NCBI RefSeq assembly: GCF_023145115.1
Contig: NZ_JAGLEJ010000037.1
Span: 1 to 64,000 of the forward strand
Length of the DNA stretch: 64,000 bases
From: Algiphilus sp.
GTDB taxonomy: Bacteria; Pseudomonadota; Gammaproteobacteria; Nevskiales; Nevskiaceae
Direction: 5' to 3'
Shown: positions 10,146 to 18,610 of the stretch, piece by piece
Position numbering within the stretch: position 1 is the first letter of the stretch
Layout of the letters: each line of letters begins with the position of its first letter
Translations under genes and position numbers: made by a program
Notes under the pieces: generated by a model
The model's input: only the letters and a program-made list of their open reading frames with translations
Told to the model about the DNA's origin: nothing
Databases searched by the model: none

Positions 10146-12851
10146 ATGGCGCGGTTCCGGTGCGTCGTTCGCGCCGCGGTGGCGCTCGGCCTGCTGCTCG
10201 GTGCCGGCCCCGTCCATCCGGAATCGCCGGATTCCGGCGCATTGCGGCTGACGGCGGATCGCGACAGCGTCCCGGTATGGCCCCATCTCGAGATCCTCGA
10301 GGACCGCGCCGCGACGCTCGGTCCCGACCAGGTGGCGGTAAAACCGGACGCACACTGGGCGCCGCTCGAGCGCGCGCATCAGCACTTCGGGCCGCGCAGC
10401 TCGGCGCTGTGGGCGCGTTTCACGGTGCGCAACGTCGATGGCGAGCGCCGGCGCTGGGTCATCGTGCAGGAACAGACCTTCGTCGACGACGTGCGGCTCT
10501 ACCGGCGCGAGCCCGGCGGCGGCTGGCGCCGCGTGACCGGATTGCGCGACGCATCCGCCGACTGGTTCGGGGGCGCGCGCAATCCCGCCTTCGAGGTGAC
10601 GCTGCCCGCGGGCGCGCCGGTCGCGTTCCTGGTGCGGACGCAGACCCGGTCGCTGCAGCGCTTCCCGCTGGTGGTGCAGTCGGCGGCGCACTACCAGCGC
10701 AGCGAGCGCATGGGCTACATGGCCAGCGGTGTCGTCATGGCCGTTCCACTGGCGGTCGCGGGCTTCGTGCTCATGCTCTGGCACGCGCAGCGCCAGCGCA
10801 GCCTGCTGGTGATCACCGGACTCATCGTCAGCGAGATGGTGGGGGCGGCCTGGGTCGGCGGCGTGCTGCATGCGATCGCGCCGGGGGTCGATCCGGCCTG
10901 GCTGGGCGCCGTCGGACTGACCAGCTGGATGCTGACCGTGGCGCTGGGCTATCTGCACGCTCGCATCTTCCTGGATCTGGACAGCGCCGCGCCGCGTCTG
11001 GCGCGGGCGTTCCGCGTCCTGCCCTGGTTCCTGGCGGTCTTCCTGCTGTTCGAGCTGGCGGGCTCCGGCATCGGCCGCAATCTCCTGATCTACGCGACCT
11101 TCGTCTCGCTGCTGATGTTCTTCGGCGCGTCCGTGTGGCAGGCCCGGCGGGGGCTTCCCTACGCGCGGGTCTACGCGCTGGCGTGGGGCACCTATCTCGC
11201 GTCGGTGAGCGTCATCATCGTCAATCTGCTCGGCACCATTCCGCCCAATGTGTCGAATCTGACCCTGTTCGCGCAGGGTTCGGTGGTGTCGCTGCTGTTC
11301 GCCATCGCCGCCGTCGGGCAGGTGCGCGGCAACGAGCTGCGCACCCAGGCCGCGCTGCAGCAGACCCGTGCGCGCAACGCCGTGCTGCGCGAATTCCGGA
11401 CGCTCTTCGACAATGCTTCGGTGGGGCTCTACCGCGCCGACTCGGCCGGCCGCATCCTGCGCGCCAATCCGGCGCTGGCCCGGATGCAGGGTTGCGCGTC
11501 CGGAGCCGAGCTGGCGGAACGCCTTGATGGGCACGGTCGCCTCTGGCACGCCGATGCCGCCACCCACCGAGCCCTGCTCGCCGCCCTCGACAGGGACGGC
11601 GGCATCGTCGACCACGAGTACGCCACCGGCGACGGCCGGCGGCTGGTGGAGAACGCGCGCCTGGCGGAGCGACGCCCGGACGGCGGCTTCATCTACGAGG
11701 GCGCGGTACAGGACATCTCCGAGCGCTATCGCATGGAGCGCCGCCTGCGCGAAGCCAACGCCGCCACCGAGCGCGCGATGGCCGATCGGCAGCGCCTGTT
11801 CTCGGCCACCAATCACGATCTGCGCCAGCCGCTGCAGTCGCTGGGCCTGTTCATCGAGCTCGCCCACGGGCGCGCGCGGGACCCCAAGGTGCGGCAGTGG
11901 CTCGAGCAGATGCGGGCCTCGCACGCGAGCCTCTCCGACACCATCGACGGCCTGCTCGCGCTGTCCCGCCTGGAAGCGCAGGCGGTGCAGCCGGACATCA
12001 CGGTGTTCGCGCTGGAGCCGATGCTGGCGGCGCTCGGCGCCGAGTACGCGGTGCTTGCCGAAGCGCGCTCGCTGCGCATGCGCACGCGCGGGTCCCGGCT
12101 GCACGTGCGCAGCGACCGGGTGCTGGTCGAGCGCATGCTGCGCAACCTGCTGGGCAATGCGCTGCGCTACACCGACAGCGGCACGGTCCTGCTGGGGGTG
12201 CGGCGGCGCGGCGACCGCGCCGGCATCCAGGTGCTGGATACCGGTCAGGGCATCGAGGCCGATGCGCAGGCGCGCATCTTCGACGAGTTCGAGCAGTCGG
12301 CGTCCGGCCGGCGCGCCGGTGCGGGCATCGGGCTCGGCCTCGCCATCGTGCGGGGGCTCGCCGAGCTGCTCGGCATCGAGGTGCGGATGCACTCGATCGC
12401 CGGTCGTGGAAGCTGCTTCGAGCTGCTGCTCCCGCTCGCCGGAGCCGGCGAGGCGGCCGCGCCGACCGGCACGGATGCGCAGTGCGTGCTGGAGGGCCGG
12501 CGGGTACTGGTGGTCGACGACGATCCCGACGTGCGGGGTGCCTTCGCCGAGCTGCTGCGCAGCCGCGGCGCGGACGTCGCCTGCGCCGCCGGCAGCGACG
12601 AGGCCGTGGCGTGCGCCCGGCCGCTTCCCGATCTGCTGATCCTGGACCGGCATCTCGCCGACGGAACCGGCGAGGCATGCCATCGCCGGCTGATCGCCGA
12701 GGCCGGCGTGTGCTGCCCGGTGCTGCTGGTGAGCGCCGAATCCGCGATACCGGCGCTCGAGGGGCATCCGCGCAGCGTCGCGCTGCGTAAACCGGTGGCG
12801 CCGGACGTCCTGTTCGGCGCCATCGGGCGCCTGCTCGATGCCGCGGCCTGA
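10146..12851 (+). CDS. Hybrid sensor histidine kinase, 7TMR-DISM type
   Basis: A 901-residue membrane sensor. A signal peptide (first 25 residues) leads into a periplasmic 7TMR-DISMED2 carbohydrate-binding-like domain (about 45-170) and a seven-helix 7TM-DISM block (about 195-390). A PAS domain (about 415-530), a HisKA domain with phospho-acceptor His in NHDLRQPLQ near residue 557, and an HATPase domain (N box [10 protein letters not shown]1 DTGQGIEA) follow. The C-terminal receiver has the acidic pair VVDDDPD and phospho-Asp in LILDRH near 833. The ATG at 10146 has an AAGGA ribosome site five bases upstream; ATG 10116 is an alternative. The LuxR-type regulator follows after 10 bp, so the two probably form one phosphorelay. 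The signal is unknown. Confidence 0.9.
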   Translation: MARFRCVVRAAVALGLLLGAGPVHPESPDSGALRLTADRDSVPVWPHLEILEDRAATLGPDQVAVKPDAHWAPLERAHQHFGPRSSALWARFTVRNVDGERRRWVIVQEQTFVDDVRLYRREPGGGWRRVTGLRDASADWFGGARNPAFEVTLPAGAPVAFLVRTQTRSLQRFPLVVQSAAHYQRSERMGYMASGVVMAVPLAVAGFVLMLWHAQRQRSLLVITGLIVSEMVGAAWVGGVLHAIAPGVDPAWLGAVGLTSWMLTVALGYLHARIFLDLDSAAPRLARAFRVLPWFLAVFLLFELAGSGIGRNLLIYATFVSLLMFFGASVWQARRGLPYARVYALAWGTYLASVSVIIVNLLGTIPPNVSNLTLFAQGSVVSLLFAIAAVGQVRGNELRTQAALQQTRARNAVLREFRTLFDNASVGLYRADSAGRILRANPALARMQGCASGAELAERLDGHGRLWHADAATHRALLAALDRDGGIVDHEYATGDGRRLVENARLAERRPDGGFIYEGAVQDISERYRMERRLREANAATERAMADRQRLFSATNHDLRQPLQSLGLFIELAHGRARDPKVRQWLEQMRASHASLSDTIDGLLALSRLEAQAVQPDITVFALEPMLAALGAEYAVLAEARSLRMRTRGSRLHVRSDRVLVERMLRNLLGNALRYTDSGTVLLGVRRRGDRAGIQVLDTGQGIEADAQARIFDEFEQSASGRRAGAGIGLGLAIVRGLAELLGIEVRMHSIAGRGSCFELLLPLAGAGEAAAPTGTDAQCVLEGRRVLVVDDDPDVRGAFAELLRSRGADVACAAGSDEAVACARPLPDLLILDRHLADGTGEACHRRLIAEAGVCCPVLLVSAESAIPALEGHPRSVALRKPVAPDVLFGAIGRLLDAAA

Positions 12852-12861
12852 GGGGGCAACG

Positions 12862-13467
12862 ATGCCGGGCGACTGGATTCTGGTGGTGGACGACCATCCG
12901 CTGTTCGCGGCGGCGGTGAGCGATATCGTGACGCAGCTCGCGCCGGAGACCGGCGTCGAGATCGCCGACAGCGTCGCGGCGGCGCGGGCGCTGGTTACCC
13001 GGCTCGGGGCGCCGCGTCTCGCGCTGCTCGATCTGAATCTGCCCGACAGTCCGGCCAGCCGCAGCCTGGAGGCGCTGGGCGCCATGGCCGATGGCGCCCC
13101 GGTGGTCGTCATCAGCGCCCACGATGATCCGCTGCGCGTGCGCCAGGCGATGGCGGCGGGCGCGGTCGGCTTCATATCCAAGTCGCAGCGGCCGCAGCGG
13201 ATCATGCGGGATCTGGCGGGCGTTCTCGCCGGCGCGGCGGTCGCGCCACCGGTGCCGGAGCCTGCGGCTGCCACCCGGGAGCTGCCGCTGTCGCCGCGCC
13301 AGCGCGAAGTGCTCGATGGCGTGGCCGCGGGCCGCTCGAACAAGGAGATCGCCGCGGCGCTCGGCGTGTCGCCCGGAACGGTGAAGGTGCACCTGCGCGA
13401 GATCTTCGCGCGGCTCGGTGCGCGCAATCGCATGGAGGCGGTCGCGCTCTACCACCGCGGCGGCTGA
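12862..13467 (+). CDS. LuxR-family two-component response regulator
   Basis: A 201-residue response regulator: receiver domain with VVDDHP near residue 9, phospho-acceptor Asp in LLDLNLP near 57, and the conserved Lys in ISKS. The LuxR-type helix-turn-helix (LSPRQREVLDGVAAGRSNKE, then GTVKVHL) occupies about residues 140-200. GAGGGGG just upstream supports the ATG at 12862, which follows the hybrid kinase with a 10-bp gap. It is the obvious partner of that kinase. The secreted-protein genes downstream (13568-16220) are possible targets, which is only an inference from position. Confidence 0.92.
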   Translation: MPGDWILVVDDHPLFAAAVSDIVTQLAPETGVEIADSVAAARALVTRLGAPRLALLDLNLPDSPASRSLEALGAMADGAPVVVISAHDDPLRVRQAMAAGAVGFISKSQRPQRIMRDLAGVLAGAAVAPPVPEPAAATRELPLSPRQREVLDGVAAGRSNKEIAAALGVSPGTVKVHLREIFARLGARNRMEAVALYHRGG

Positions 13468-13567
13468 ACCGGGGGGACTACCCCGAACGGCATATTCCGC
13501 GGCCGGCGGCGGCGGGGTAGCGTCGCAGCGATGAGCGCGCCGCTACCGGATGCGCACGGAGCTGCCG

Positions 13568-14074
13568 ATGAAGCTGTGCATTCCCGCCGTCCAGACCGCC
13601 CTGCTCGTCGTCGGGCTCGTCGGCTGCAAGCCGCCGGCCATGGCGGAGGAGTTCGTCCGACTGACCGCGACCGGCCCGGTCAGCGGCGAGATCGATCACG
13701 TCGTGGACCGCGCGCGCGTCGAGGGCGATGCCGTCGGCATCGTGTGCATGGGCCCCTGGCCGACGATCAACATCTCGCTCGCCGAGAGCGGGGAGCGCCC
13801 GTTCGGCATCCAGCTGCAGATGCGCCTGCCGGCCGGCGCCGGCGCCGGGGACTATGCGCTGTCGATCTCCGGCGCCAACAACAGCGCACGCGTGACCACG
13901 CAGTTCATCACCGACGGCTCGCGGGCGCTCGGCATCGTGCAGGACGGGCAGCTGGCAATCGAGGCGCTCGACGAGGGTTATGCCGGCACCTTCGAGATGA
14001 CGCTGCGGGACGGCGGTGCGCAGACCCTGTCGGGATCGTTCCGGATCACGCTGACCACCGGCAGCTGCCCCTAG
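13568..14074 (+). CDS. Putative secreted or lipid-anchored protein, unknown function
   Basis: A 168-residue protein with an N-terminal export signal (MKLCIPAVQTALLVVGLVGC). The Cys after LVG fits a lipobox, although an alternative signal-peptidase I site after PAMA is also present. The rest has the strand-rich look of a beta-sandwich (GPWPTINISLAE, GDYALSIS, GTFEMTL, SGSFRITL). No known family was recognised. It is the first of three consecutive exported-protein genes on the plus strand behind the two-component system. Confidence 0.6.
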   Translation: MKLCIPAVQTALLVVGLVGCKPPAMAEEFVRLTATGPVSGEIDHVVDRARVEGDAVGIVCMGPWPTINISLAESGERPFGIQLQMRLPAGAGAGDYALSISGANNSARVTTQFITDGSRALGIVQDGQLAIEALDEGYAGTFEMTLRDGGAQTLSGSFRITLTTGSCP

Positions 14075-14089
14075 CCGCGCGGTGTGGTG

Positions 14090-15523
14090 ATGGTCCGTGC
14101 CATCGCGGCCGTGCTGGGTGCAGCCTGGCTGCTCGTCGCCTGCGGCCACGGCGACGGGACGATGTGCGACGACGCCGCCTGTCTGCAGCAGCACTTCGCG
14201 ACGTGCCGGCCCGCACGGGCCACCTTCACCGAGGCGCCGGGTGCGGTCGCCTATCGCGTCGTGGGCACCGAGGCCGATGGCTGCGCGGTGCGCTTCCGCT
14301 ATCTGGACAACGACGACCGGGCTGCAGAGACGCAATCGCTGACCATGATCCTGGACAGCGATCGGCCCCTGCAGCCGCAGGTCCGGGCTGCCGTGGGAGG
14401 CTGCCTCGCCGGCGATCGCGAGGCGATCGCGCGCCACCGTTGCGACGGGCCGCTCGTGGCGACGGCCCGAGAGGGCGGGGCGATGCTGCCGTCCGCGCTG
14501 CCGGCACTGACGGGCCGGCCCTACCAGCCGCCGGCGATCCGCGCACCGCGCTATCTCGATACGGCGCGGGTCGGCGACGTGGCGCGCTACCTCGAGCACG
14601 GCGAGCCGCCGGACGGCGCCGATACCCGGCGCTCGCTGCTGTTCCGGACGGTGGCGGTCGGGGGCACGCCGCCGGACCTGATGGTCGACCACGTCGACAG
14701 CTCACCGGCCCGCGGCGCCGGCACGCAGTACCACGTGCGCTACATCCAGGCGCTGCGCGAGCGCTTCGATTTCGCCGACTTCACGGCAGCCGAGCCGGCG
14801 ACGATCGCGTTCCGGGGCCGCGACTGGCCCGGGGCGCTGCGCCATGCCGTGCGCGCCGACGGTGCGCGGCTGCGCTTCGCCTTCATCCCGCAGGTGCCCG
14901 CCGGGGGACTGGTGCGCGTGGGGGTCGTCGCCGACGACGGCGCGATCGTGCCCTGGTTCTCGCTTGCCGGTCATGGCCGATCCGCCGCGCTGCCCCCGAT
15001 GGCGGGTGACGGCATGCCGGAGCCGCGCGCGCCGAACGCGGCGGGTTCGGTCGACCACTGGGTGGCCTACTACAACGATGCCGAGGCGCTGCGTGCCGCA
15101 GATCAGGTCGCGGGCTGGCTGGAGCGCTGGCGCGCGGCGGGCGAGCCCGGGATCGACGCGGACCTGATCCGGGGGACGGCGTGGACCGCCGAGATGTTCT
15201 CCGAAGCCATCACCAAGGGCGCGCGCCCCGCCTTCGACGATGACGATCGCACGCTCGATCAGCGCCTGGGCTTCGTCGCCCTCTCCGGGCTCGACGGCCC
15301 ATCGGCGGGATTCCGCGTGGTGCGCGCGCATCGCGAACGGGGGCGGGTCCGGCTTGCCGTTGTCTTCACTGGTCGCGACGGCGATACCGCCCGCGCGATC
15401 TATCATCTGAAGCGCCACGACCGCTGGAAGCAGACGGGATCCTACTTCGCGCTGGTCAATGTCGCGTACCCGGCGCGCGATACCGATCTGCACAGCAGCT
15501 TCCGCGATGGAGGAACGCCCTGA
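14090..15523 (+). CDS. Large uncharacterised lipoprotein
   Basis: A 477-residue protein starting MVRAIAAVLGAAWLLVAC, a clear lipobox with Cys18. The mature chain has an N-terminal Cys-rich segment (CDDAACLQQHFATC) followed by a domain of mixed alpha/beta character with no motif I recognise. GTG codons at 14084 and 14087 are alternative starts. It lies 15 bp after the preceding exported protein and abuts the next gene (ATG one base after the stop), so the three are likely one operon. Confidence 0.6.
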   Translation: MVRAIAAVLGAAWLLVACGHGDGTMCDDAACLQQHFATCRPARATFTEAPGAVAYRVVGTEADGCAVRFRYLDNDDRAAETQSLTMILDSDRPLQPQVRAAVGGCLAGDREAIARHRCDGPLVATAREGGAMLPSALPALTGRPYQPPAIRAPRYLDTARVGDVARYLEHGEPPDGADTRRSLLFRTVAVGGTPPDLMVDHVDSSPARGAGTQYHVRYIQALRERFDFADFTAAEPATIAFRGRDWPGALRHAVRADGARLRFAFIPQVPAGGLVRVGVVADDGAIVPWFSLAGHGRSAALPPMAGDGMPEPRAPNAAGSVDHWVAYYNDAEALRAADQVAGWLERWRAAGEPGIDADLIRGTAWTAEMFSEAITKGARPAFDDDDRTLDQRLGFVALSGLDGPSAGFRVVRAHRERGRVRLAVVFTGRDGDTARAIYHLKRHDRWKQTGSYFALVNVAYPARDTDLHSSFRDGGTP

Positions 15524-15524
15524 C

Positions 15525-16220
15525 ATGCACACCGTAACCGCCCGCACCCGTTGTATCGCCGTCGCCCTGCTCCTGGGGCTGTCGAGCGTCGTCGCGCCGG
15601 CGACCGCCGACGAGGCCGGATTGAGCAGCGGCGAGGTCCGGCGCTGGATGGCGCTGCGCATTGAACTGGCCGAGATCCAGCGCGAGATGCAGCGCAATGC
15701 CGGCGCCTACGACGATCTGCCGCGCGCCTATGCCCGGCGCGAGGCTTCCTTCCTCGAGGGCCGCGGCTATTCGCGGTCCGACTTCGAGGCGCACGAGTCG
15801 CGCATTTACGCCGCCGCCGATGTGCTCGCCTCGCGCGCGGACGTCGAGGCTGAGCGCGCGCGTCGCGCCGCGGATGTGCAGGAGGCCTGCGCACCGGACG
15901 CCGCGGCGGGCATCGAGGACAGCCTCGTCGGCAGCGCCGAGCAGCGCGCCATCATCGAGCAGATGCGCGCCGCGGGCGTCGCCGAGGAACGCATCGCGGC
16001 GATGCGCGAAGGCTTCGCGCAGATGCCGGATGCCGCGACCATCGCCGACGACGCCTGCCGGATGGCGCGCATGGGCGCGCAGGTCGAGGACGAGGCCGAG
16101 CGGCGGCGCGAGGCCATGACCCGGCGCGACTGGCCCGGGGTCCGCCCCTGGCTCGATGCGCTCGATCAGCTCACGAACTGGTACGCCGGCAACGTCGAGG
16201 CGCCGCCCGCGCTGGACTGA
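15525..16220 (+). CDS. Periplasmic helical protein, unknown function
   Basis: A 231-residue protein with a cleavable signal (MHTVTARTRCIAVALLLGLS, cleavage near ATADE). The mature part is mostly charged helix (IELAEIQREMQRN, ADVEAERARRAADVQ, AEERIAAMREGFAQMP) and probably forms a helical bundle or coiled coil in the periplasm. A GGAGG ribosome site lies 12 bases before the ATG at 15525. It is last in the three-gene exported-protein run. No named family was recognised. Confidence 0.62.
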   Translation: MHTVTARTRCIAVALLLGLSSVVAPATADEAGLSSGEVRRWMALRIELAEIQREMQRNAGAYDDLPRAYARREASFLEGRGYSRSDFEAHESRIYAAADVLASRADVEAERARRAADVQEACAPDAAAGIEDSLVGSAEQRAIIEQMRAAGVAEERIAAMREGFAQMPDAATIADDACRMARMGAQVEDEAERRREAMTRRDWPGVRPWLDALDQLTNWYAGNVEAPPALD

Positions 16221-16244
16221 GCGCCCCGCCGACGGATCGCCGGC

Positions 16245-16679
16245 CTACTGCGTGACGATCCCGGCGAAGGCATCGGCGCCGCGGATCTCGATCGCGGGGC
16301 AGTCGATGTCCTTGCGGCTCATGCTCATGCACTCGAACCGGCTCAGGTCGATGGTGATCTCCGCGCACGCCCCTTCCAGATCGGGACCGATCGAGCGCGA
16401 CTCGCGCCAGCCCTCGACGCCGTGGAAGATGGCCTGCGCGGGCAGCGAGCTGATCGTGTGGTCGGCCCTGCGGTAGCGGCTCCGGGCTTCCATGCGATAG
16501 ACATCGGTATCGGCATGGGCGTGCACGGTCCGCGTCGGGTAGCAGTCGCCGGCATCGTTGGTGGTCGGCTCGAACACGATGGTCAGCACGGCCGGGTCGT
16601 GGTCGGCGGCGGGCGCATCGGCGCCGCAGGCACCGGTGGCGGCGGCGCTCAATGCGATGAGCAGAAGGCGGAGTGGCAT
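16245..16679 (-). CDS. Small lipoprotein, unknown function
   Basis: A 144-residue lipoprotein: MPLRLLLIALSAAATGAC ends in a lipobox Cys. The mature domain contains four further Cys residues (GDCYPT, GACAEI, FECMSM, DIDCPA), which suggests disulfide bonds in the envelope. The start ATG at 16679 is chosen because it places the signal at the N-terminus; longer in-frame versions add a non-signal-like stretch. It is convergent with the gene ending at 16220. Confidence 0.6.
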   Translation of the reverse strand: MPLRLLLIALSAAATGACGADAPAADHDPAVLTIVFEPTTNDAGDCYPTRTVHAHADTDVYRMEARSRYRRADHTISSLPAQAIFHGVEGWRESRSIGPDLEGACAEITIDLSRFECMSMSRKDIDCPAIEIRGADAFAGIVTQ

Positions 16680-16783
16680 GACCGGCGTCCCGGGTTGTGG
16701 AGAAGCCGTCACCATGCGTGCCGCCGGTGGCATCGGCCATACCCCGTTTGCCATAGCCGTGCGCAGCGGTGCGGCCGGCCCGG

Positions 16784-17392
16784 TTACCTCGCGCGATAAC
16801 TCTCCAGGAAGCAGCGCACCATCGCCACGCCGTCTTCATAGAGCCGGAAGGTCTCGGTCTCCTGCATGCCGATGTAGAAGATGCCGACCAGGTGGCACTG
16901 CAGCGCGGTCGCCGCCAGCTCCGGCGTCACGTCGGGGCGCAGCTCGTCCAGCTCCTGGGCGCGGCGGAAGGCGGCCACGAAGTCGCGCCGTCCGACGTTG
17001 CGCATCTCGCGTTCGACCTCGTCGAGACCGGACTCGGCCGGCAGATGTTCGCGTCGCAGGAAGGCGATGGTGTAGACGCGTCGGGTCTGCGTGCAGCCGT
17101 CCACGCGCCGGAACACGCGCGCCGCGAAGTCCTCCAGTGCGGCGAAGGGGTCGGCGAGCGACTGCAGGGCGGACTCGCCCTCGGCCAGCGGCAGGCGCAC
17201 GCGCTCGAGCATGGCGGCATAGAGCTCCTGCTTGTTCCCGAAGTGCCAGTAGAGTGCGCCGCGCGTCATGCCGGCCTCGCGCGCGATCTCCTCGAGGGTC
17301 GCACGCGCGACGCCACGCCGGTCGAAGACGATCTCGGCTGCATCCAGCAGCGCTTCGCGCGTTTCGGCGGTCTGTTCCTTGGTGCGGCGCAT
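16784..17392 (-). CDS. TetR/AcrR-family repressor of the adjacent RND efflux operon
   Basis: A 202-residue TetR-family regulator starting MRRTKEQTAETREALLDAA. The helix-turn-helix (LEEIAREAGMTRGALYWHF, about residues 32-51) is nearly that of AcrR, and the C-terminal helical domain would bind hydrophobic ligands. It is divergent from the efflux operon at 17489, with a promoter and a 14-bp palindrome in between. This is the standard arrangement in which the regulator represses the pump genes until a drug is bound. Confidence 0.9.
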   Translation of the reverse strand: MRRTKEQTAETREALLDAAEIVFDRRGVARATLEEIAREAGMTRGALYWHFGNKQELYAAMLERVRLPLAEGESALQSLADPFAALEDFAARVFRRVDGCTQTRRVYTIAFLRREHLPAESGLDEVEREMRNVGRRDFVAAFRRAQELDELRPDVTPELAATALQCHLVGIFYIGMQETETFRLYEDGVAMVRCFLESYRAR

Positions 17393-17402
17393 GACGGTCA
17401 GT

Positions 17403-17430
17403 TTGACAGCTGAGCACGAACGGTTAATAT
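17403..17430 (+). promoter_or_regulatory. Sigma-70-type promoter of the efflux operon
   Basis: TTGACA at 17403-17408 is a perfect -35 hexamer; TAATAT at 17425-17430 is a near-consensus -10 with a 16-bp spacer. It points toward the adaptor gene at 17489, and the repressor palindrome begins five bases after the -10. Confidence 0.7.
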
Positions 17431-17434
17431 ACAT

Positions 17435-17448
17435 ACATACGCGTATGT
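17435..17448. promoter_or_regulatory. Putative AcrR-like operator
   Basis: ACATACGCGTATGT is a perfect 14-bp palindrome inside a TACATACATAC-rich tract like known AcrR/TtgR-type operators. It sits at the expected transcription start of the efflux operon and within the divergent tetR leader, so binding would block both. Binding is inferred. Confidence 0.6.
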
Positions 17449-17488
17449 TTACAGCCCGCCCCCGGGCCGCGGCCATTCCGGAACCCTC

Positions 17489-18610
17489 ATGTCGCACCGC
17501 CAAGTCCTGCAGCGGGGCGCGTTCGCGCCCCTTCTCGTTATCGCCCTGGGCGTCCTCGCCGCCTGCGGTTCCGGCGACGATGCCGCGCCGCCGCCGGAAC
17601 CGGCGCCGGTCGACGTGCAGGTGGTCAGCGCCACCGATGTCGTGCAGCACGCGACCTATCCGGGCCGCGCCCGCGGCGTGCGCGAGGTCGAGGTGCGGGC
17701 GCGGGTCGAGGGCATCCTCGAGGCGCGCGTCTACGACGAGGGCGCCTTCGTCGAGGCCGACGACATCCTGTTCCGCATCGACCCGCGCCCGGCGCGCATC
17801 GCCGTGCAGCGTGCCGAGGCCGTGCTGGCCGACGCCACCGCCGCGGTCGATCAGGCGCAGCGCAACTGGGATCGCATTTCCGGGCTCTACGAGCGCGACG
17901 CCACCAGCACCAGCGCGCGCGACGAGGCGCGCTCGGCGCTCGATCTGGCCAGGGCGCAGCGCGCGCTGGCGCGTGCGGAGCTCGATGCTGCTCGGCTCGA
18001 TCTGAGCTACACCGAAGTGCGCGCGCCGGTCTCCGGTCACACCAGCCTCGAGCGCGTGCCCGAGGGCTCCCTGGTGGATCGCGGCACGCTGCTGGCGGTG
18101 GTGACGCAGCGCGATCCGCTGCACGTGCGCTTCTCGCTTCCCGAGGCCGACGCTCTCCTGCGCGACGGCTCGGACGACCCCGCCACGCGCGAGGCCGAGC
18201 TGCTGCTACCGGACGGCAGCGTCTACACGCGGACCGGCACGGTGGATTTCCGGGACAGCCGCGTCGATCCGGCGACCGGGACGGTCACCGTGCGCGCGGT
18301 GTTCCCGAACCCCGACGGTCGCCTGCAGCCGGGTCAGTTCCTGCGCGTGCGCGTGGCGCTGCAGTCGCTGGCGGGCGTCTACCGGATTCCCGAGTCCGCC
18401 ATCGGCGAGGGCGCGGAGGGGCCGCGCGTCTTCCTCGAGGTCGACGGTGAAGCGCGCGTCCGCAACGTCACGCTCGGACCGGTGGTCGACGGCATGCAGA
18501 TCATCCGCGAGGGCCTCGATGACGGCGACCGCGTCATCGTGTCGGGCCTGCCGGGGCTGGCGGATGGCGCCAGCGTCCGTGCGCGCAACGGCGGGGACGG
18601 CGAAGGCTGA
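17489..18610 (+). CDS. RND efflux periplasmic adaptor (AcrA/MexA type)
   Basis: A 373-residue membrane-fusion lipoprotein linking the inner-membrane pump to the outer-membrane channel. The signal ends LAAC (lipobox). It is followed by a barrel-sandwich/lipoyl half (VEVRARVEGILEARVYDEGA), an alpha-hairpin (about residues 95-170), the returning lipoyl half (LSYTEVRAPVSGHTS), and beta-barrel plus membrane-proximal domains ending in VIVSGLPGLADGASV. The stop overlaps the pump start (TGATG). First gene of the operon after the promoter at 17403. Confidence 0.93.
   Translation: MSHRQVLQRGAFAPLLVIALGVLAACGSGDDAAPPPEPAPVDVQVVSATDVVQHATYPGRARGVREVEVRARVEGILEARVYDEGAFVEADDILFRIDPRPARIAVQRAEAVLADATAAVDQAQRNWDRISGLYERDATSTSARDEARSALDLARAQRALARAELDAARLDLSYTEVRAPVSGHTSLERVPEGSLVDRGTLLAVVTQRDPLHVRFSLPEADALLRDGSDDPATREAELLLPDGSVYTRTGTVDFRDSRVDPATGTVTVRAVFPNPDGRLQPGQFLRVRVALQSLAGVYRIPESAIGEGAEGPRVFLEVDGEARVRNVTLGPVVDGMQIIREGLDDGDRVIVSGLPGLADGASVRARNGGDGEG

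Noticed and set aside
9978..13433. A 1151-codon minus-strand frame over the kinase and regulator
   Set aside because: Composition is Arg/Ala/Gly-rich shadow coding with no motifs, against two clear genes on the plus strand.
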